NCBI GenBank assembly: GCA_963576725.1
Contig: OY755240.1
Location: forward strand, 31,872,620 to 31,936,619
Origin: Azorinus chamasolen
Taxonomy: Eukaryota > Mollusca > Bivalvia > Cardiida > Solecurtidae
Reading direction: 5' to 3'
DNA length: 64,000 bases
Part shown: one piece after another, positions 60,955 through 64,000 of the stretch
Position numbering within the stretch: position 1 is the first letter of the stretch
Layout of the letters: each line of letters opens with the position of its first letter
Translations under genes and position numbers: made by a program
The notes under the pieces: generated by a model
The model's input: only the letters and a program-made list of their open reading frames with translations
What the model was told of the DNA's origin: nothing
Databases searched by the model: none

Positions 60955-61436
60955 ACAAAAGTTATGTAAATTATGGCCCCTGGGTCAAAATTGGTCCAGC
61001 CCCAGGGGTGGGCAGTTTTTGATAGAAACAAATAGTGAAATCTTTTAAAATCTCCTTCTCTGAAACTGGAAGGCTCGCAGCTTTCATATTTGGCACATAG
61101 CATCATGTTCTGGTCGTCTACAAAAGTTATATAAATTATGACCCTTGGGTCAAAATTGGCCCTGCCACAGGGGTGGGCAGTTTTCAATAGAAACATATCG
61201 AGAAAACTTTGAAAATCTTCTTCTCTGAAACTGGAAGATTAATCTCAGCTTTCATATTTGGCTTATAGCATCATGTTCAGGTCCCCTACAAGTTTTTCTT
61301 AATTATTCCTCTGGGGTCAAAATTGGCCCGTCCCAGGGCCGGCTAGTTTTCTATAGAAACATATAGCGAAAACTTTGAAAAAATCTTCTCTGATTGTCTG
61401 GTGAGCGCTTCAGGGCCATTCTGGCCCTCTTGTTTT
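60955..61436 (+). mobile_element. HINE-1, left-truncated, about three units plus right end
   Basis: It begins mid-unit (AAAAGTTATGTAAATTATGG, CCCC), holds two CAGCTTTCATATTTGGC units and ends GCGCTTCAGGGCCATTCTGG, CCCTCTTGTTTT. The junction with the N-type array is abrupt. Confidence 0.87.
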
Positions 61437-61670
61437 CTGTTAAAAGGATATCAATAAAACTTCCCACACATATTTTATTGAACAAAATCAGAAGCTGAGT
61501 TGATTTTGCACTTTACCTAAATCTGCAAAAATGAGGATGGCCATAACATTTTATTGAATAAGATATTCACTTCATTTTTTAGCTTATCTGTTTCAAAGAA
61601 ACCAGGAGCTATTATCGTAACTCTAAGTGATAACAGACGAGCATTCGCACCCGCTTGCGGTGCTCTTGTT
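61437..61670 (+). mobile_element. duplicated HINE-1 flank and a short family L element
   Basis: 61437-61580 matches 58285-58465. TTTTTTAGCTTATCTGTTTC, AAAGAAACCAGGAGCTATTA (L start) then jumps to AACAGACGAGCATTCGCACC, CGCTTGCGGTGCTCTTGTT (L end), an internally deleted L of about 95 bp. Confidence 0.8.
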
Positions 61671-63323
61671 ATACCACCCTTTTGAAAAAATGGAGGTATA
61701 TTGCTTTGCACATATCGGTAGGTCGGTAGATCGATGGTTTCCGAACAATAACTAATAAACGACTTGGCATAGAATCTTCAAACTTGCTGTGGTGGTTGGT
61801 CATGACCACAAGATGACCCCTATTGTTTTTGAGGTCATAGGTCAAGGTCACCATGACTTCAACGTGTTAAATGGTTTCCGATCAATAACTGCTCAAGGGT
61901 TTAGCTTAGGATCTTCAAACTTGCTGTGGTGGTTGGTCATGACAACTGGATGACCCCTTTTGTTGTTTAAGGTCACTGGTCAAAGGTCAAGGTCACTATG
62001 ACTTTAACTGGTTAAATGGTTTCGGATCAATAACTGCTCAAGGGTTTAGCATAGAATCTTCAAACTTGCTGTGGTCATTGGTCATGACCACTGGATGACC
62101 CCTATTGTTTTTGAGGTCACTAGGTCAAGGTCACCATGACCTTAACTGGTAAAATGGTTTCTGATCAATAACTGCTCAGGGGTTTGGCTTAGAATCTTCA
62201 GATTTCTTTAGGTGATTGGTCATGACAACCAGATGAGCCCTGTTGTTTTTTAGCTCACTAGGTAAAAGGTCAAGGTCACCATGACCTTAACTTGTGAAAT
62301 GTTTTCAGATCAATAAATGATCAGTGGTTTGGCTTAGGATCTTCAAACTTGCTGCGGTAGTTGGTCATGACCACTGGATGACCCCTTTTGTTGTTTAAGG
62401 TCACTAGGTCAAAGGTCAAGGTCACTATGACTTTAACTGGTAAAATGGTTTCTGATCAATAACTGCTCAAGGGTTTGACTTAAGATCTTCAAATTTGCTT
62501 AGGTGGTTGGTCATGACAACTAGATGAGCACTGTTTTTGAGGTCACTAGGTCAAAGGTCAAGGTCACCATGACCTTAACTGGTGAAATGGTTTGCGATCA
62601 ATAACTGCTCAAGGGCTTGGCTTAGGATCTTCCAACTTGCTGTGGTGGTTGGTAAAGACAACTAGATAAGCCCTGTTGTTTTTGAGATCACTAGGTCAAA
62701 GGTCAAGGTCACTATGACCTTAAATGGTGAAATGGTTTGTGATCAATAACTGCTCAAAGGTTTGGCTTAGGATCTTCAAACTTGCTGTGGTGGTTTGTCA
62801 TGACCACTAGATGACCCCTTTTGTTTTTTAGGTCCCTAGGTCAAAGGTCAAGGTCACCATGACCTTAACTGGTAAAATAGTTTCCAATCAATAACTACTC
62901 AAGGGTTTGGCTTAGGATCTTCAAACTTGCTGTGGTAGTTGGTCATGACAACTAGATGACCCCGATTGATTTTGAGGTCACTAGGTCAAAGGTCAAGGTC
63001 ATCATGACCTTAATTTATGAAATGGTTTTCAATTAATAACTGCTCAATGGTTTGGTTTGGGATCTTCAAACTTGCTGTGGTAGTTGGTTGTGACCACTAG
63101 ATGACACCTATAGTTGTCTAGGTCAAAGGTCAAGGTTTCCATGACCTTAACTTGTGAACTATTTTCAGATCAATAAATGATCAGTGGTTTGGCTTAGGAT
63201 CTTCAAAGTTGCTTAGGTGATTAGTCCATTAGATGACCACTAGATGACCTCTATAGTTGAGGTCACTAGATCAAAGGTCAGGGGATCTGGGGATATACAT
63301 GTTTTACAAACATGTCTTGTTTT
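61671..63323 (+). mobile_element. family N Helentron-like element with ~144-bp tandem units
   Basis: Directly after the L end (CTTGTT), ATACCACCCTTTTGAAAAAA, TGGAGGTATATTGC forms the left hairpin. About 11 units of ~144 bp follow. It ends GATATACATGTTTTACAAAC, ATGTCTTGTTTT, a hairpin plus TCTTGTT. Each unit bears AGGTCAAAGGTCAAGGTCA and AGGTCACCATGACCT or close variants. Confidence 0.85.
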
Positions 63324-63429
63324 ATATAATATCATTTTCAGATCTGAAGTACAATTTAGAAAATGTCAACACTTATAAGGCATAGACAGTTTGAAAATAG
63401 GCGTATCATGTACCATACGTGGTACTTGT
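63324..63429. other. no gene seen
   Basis: TTATATAATATCATTTTCAG near 63340 resembles a splice acceptor but no downstream frame stays open. Confidence 0.35.
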
Positions 63430-63655
63430 TTTTGCTTTGACAAAAAGTTAGAATCAGATCTATATCATGTCAAAAGCAAAGAGAACAGACGATGATCAGT
63501 CACTCAAAGATTGGAGCCTTCTGATCTGAGTCTACTGTATTTGTAAATGTGTGAAAAAATGTTCCTATGGAACAAATGCTCAATTTATCGCAATTGTTCA
63601 AAGAATTGACCTTTACAGAGGCGTAGAAAGGCATATTTATGGATGAAAGGGTTAA
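63430..63655 (+). mobile_element. chimeric MITE: H left part, B right part
   Basis: 63430-63555 has H/A content (GTTAGAATCAGATCTATATC, AAAAGCAAAGAGAACAGACG, CTGATCTGAGTCTACTGTAT, TTGTAAATGTGTG). 63560-63655 has B content in reverse orientation (CCTATGGAACAAATGCTC, TTTACAGAGGCGTAGAAAGG, CATATTTATGGATGAAAGGG, TTAA). Confidence 0.7.
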
Positions 63656-63838
63656 TAAATGTTCATAAACTAAATAGTCAGAAGTGATTATAGAATTTCA
63701 TATACATGGACTAGGCTAGTATATGCTTGAATTATAAATATTTTTCAGTATGGATACTGATGATTGGTTTGGGGATGTATGCCAAATGATAGATGATGCA
63801 TAACCATTTGACAGCAATGCAGTTATATACATTTTAAG

Positions 63839-63923
63839 GTGTTTGACAGCACAACTAATTTACAGCAAGGGGATGAAATTGTTTACGCTTATGATGATGC
63901 AAGCCACATGGTGGAGAAAAAAG
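63839..63923 (+). CDS. candidate internal exon, unknown gene
   Basis: The frame reads VFDSTTNLQQGDEIVYAYDD then ASHMVEKK and a split codon at a good donor (AAAG/GTAAAT, GT at 63924). Two acceptors are possible: TTTTAAG before 63839 (giving 85 bases, read here) or TAATTTACAG before 63866 (58 bases). The acidic, tyrosine-rich text looks coding and the strand matches the TAF1 exon. It does not match a TAF1 segment that I recognise. It could belong to another gene or be chance. Confidence 0.35.
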
Positions 63924-64000
63924 GTAAATAATTATACAATTTTACCATAGCATTTCTCTCATTTGCATTTCTTAAAGAATCTGGATCTGTGTAGAACTGG

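Noticed and set aside
60858..61196. 112-codon minus-strand frame
   Set aside because: It spans the junction of the N-type array and HINE-1, and is repeat-derived.
63730..63800. Short frame MDTDDWFGDVCQMIDDA after a TTTTTCAG acceptor-like string
   Set aside because: Only 17 codons before a stop, with no donor. Too short to support as an exon.

Overview
This is non-coding-rich animal genomic DNA, most likely from a bivalve mollusc. The grounds are interleukin-17 family genes, a fibrinogen-related secreted protein gene, split genes with GT/AG introns, and interspersed repeats whose internal tandem blocks resemble those described in clams, mussels and oysters. The species cannot be fixed from the sequence; a heterodont (clam or dreissenid type) is my guess. 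Bases 1-181 are an assembly gap.

Genes are few. Two IL-17-like cytokine genes lie on the minus strand at 14.8-15.3 kb and 23.3-23.8 kb and look like tandem paralogues. A two-exon fibrinogen-domain gene lies on the minus strand at 34.2-35.8 kb, with its splice junction readable base by base. One internal exon of TAF1, the largest TFIID subunit, lies on the plus strand at 57.6 kb. A CpG-containing ETS plus YY1 start-site-like sequence followed by a splice donor is at 46.0 kb. A possible further plus-strand exon is at 63.8-63.9 kb. Two clear and one doubtful 5'-truncated LINE remnants and one tRNA-derived SINE head are present. Most other open reading frames are repeat-derived or chance.

The bulk of 0-52 kb is a dense, nested carpet of small non-autonomous DNA elements (MITEs). 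Names used below: families A, H, B, C, D, E and G all begin TTAACCC(A/T)TT.. and end ..AA(A/T)GGGTTAA, so TTAA is the apparent target duplication (piggyBac-like). Each carries an inner hairpin. A and H share the right half, with a CAAACAGAGTAGACCC..GGGTCTACTCTGTTTG stem. B has a GATAAATAGAGCATTTGCTC stem. C has GATGAGACAGCTCCTGCAGG. D has a GAGACGCCGAG..CTCGGCGTCTC stem. E and G have related GACGCCGC stems. Family I begins TACAGTAAAACC and ends in its complement (TA target, Tc1/mariner-like). J has a GTTGTGACCACTCT stem and K a GGTCAGATTTGAGCC stem. Orientation is given relative to these descriptions.

Between 41.6 and 53.7 kb there are larger terminal-inverted-repeat elements: a 3.8-kb element with an 11-bp flanking direct repeat that contains a 1.7-kb pogo/Tc1-like element, an 0.8-kb long-TIR element with an 8-bp flanking repeat, and a 0.96-kb pogo/Tc1-like element.

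From 52.6 to 63.3 kb there is a second repeat world: several Helentron-like families (HINE-1, L, M, N in this annotation), each starting after a T run with a small hairpin and ending in a hairpin followed by TCTTGTT. They have internal 135-165-bp tandem units. The N unit carries nuclear-receptor-type motifs, including many exact AGGTCAnnnTGACCT palindromes. These repeats lie downstream of the TAF1 exon, probably in a TAF1 intron. No virus, toxin, CRISPR or prokaryotic feature was seen.
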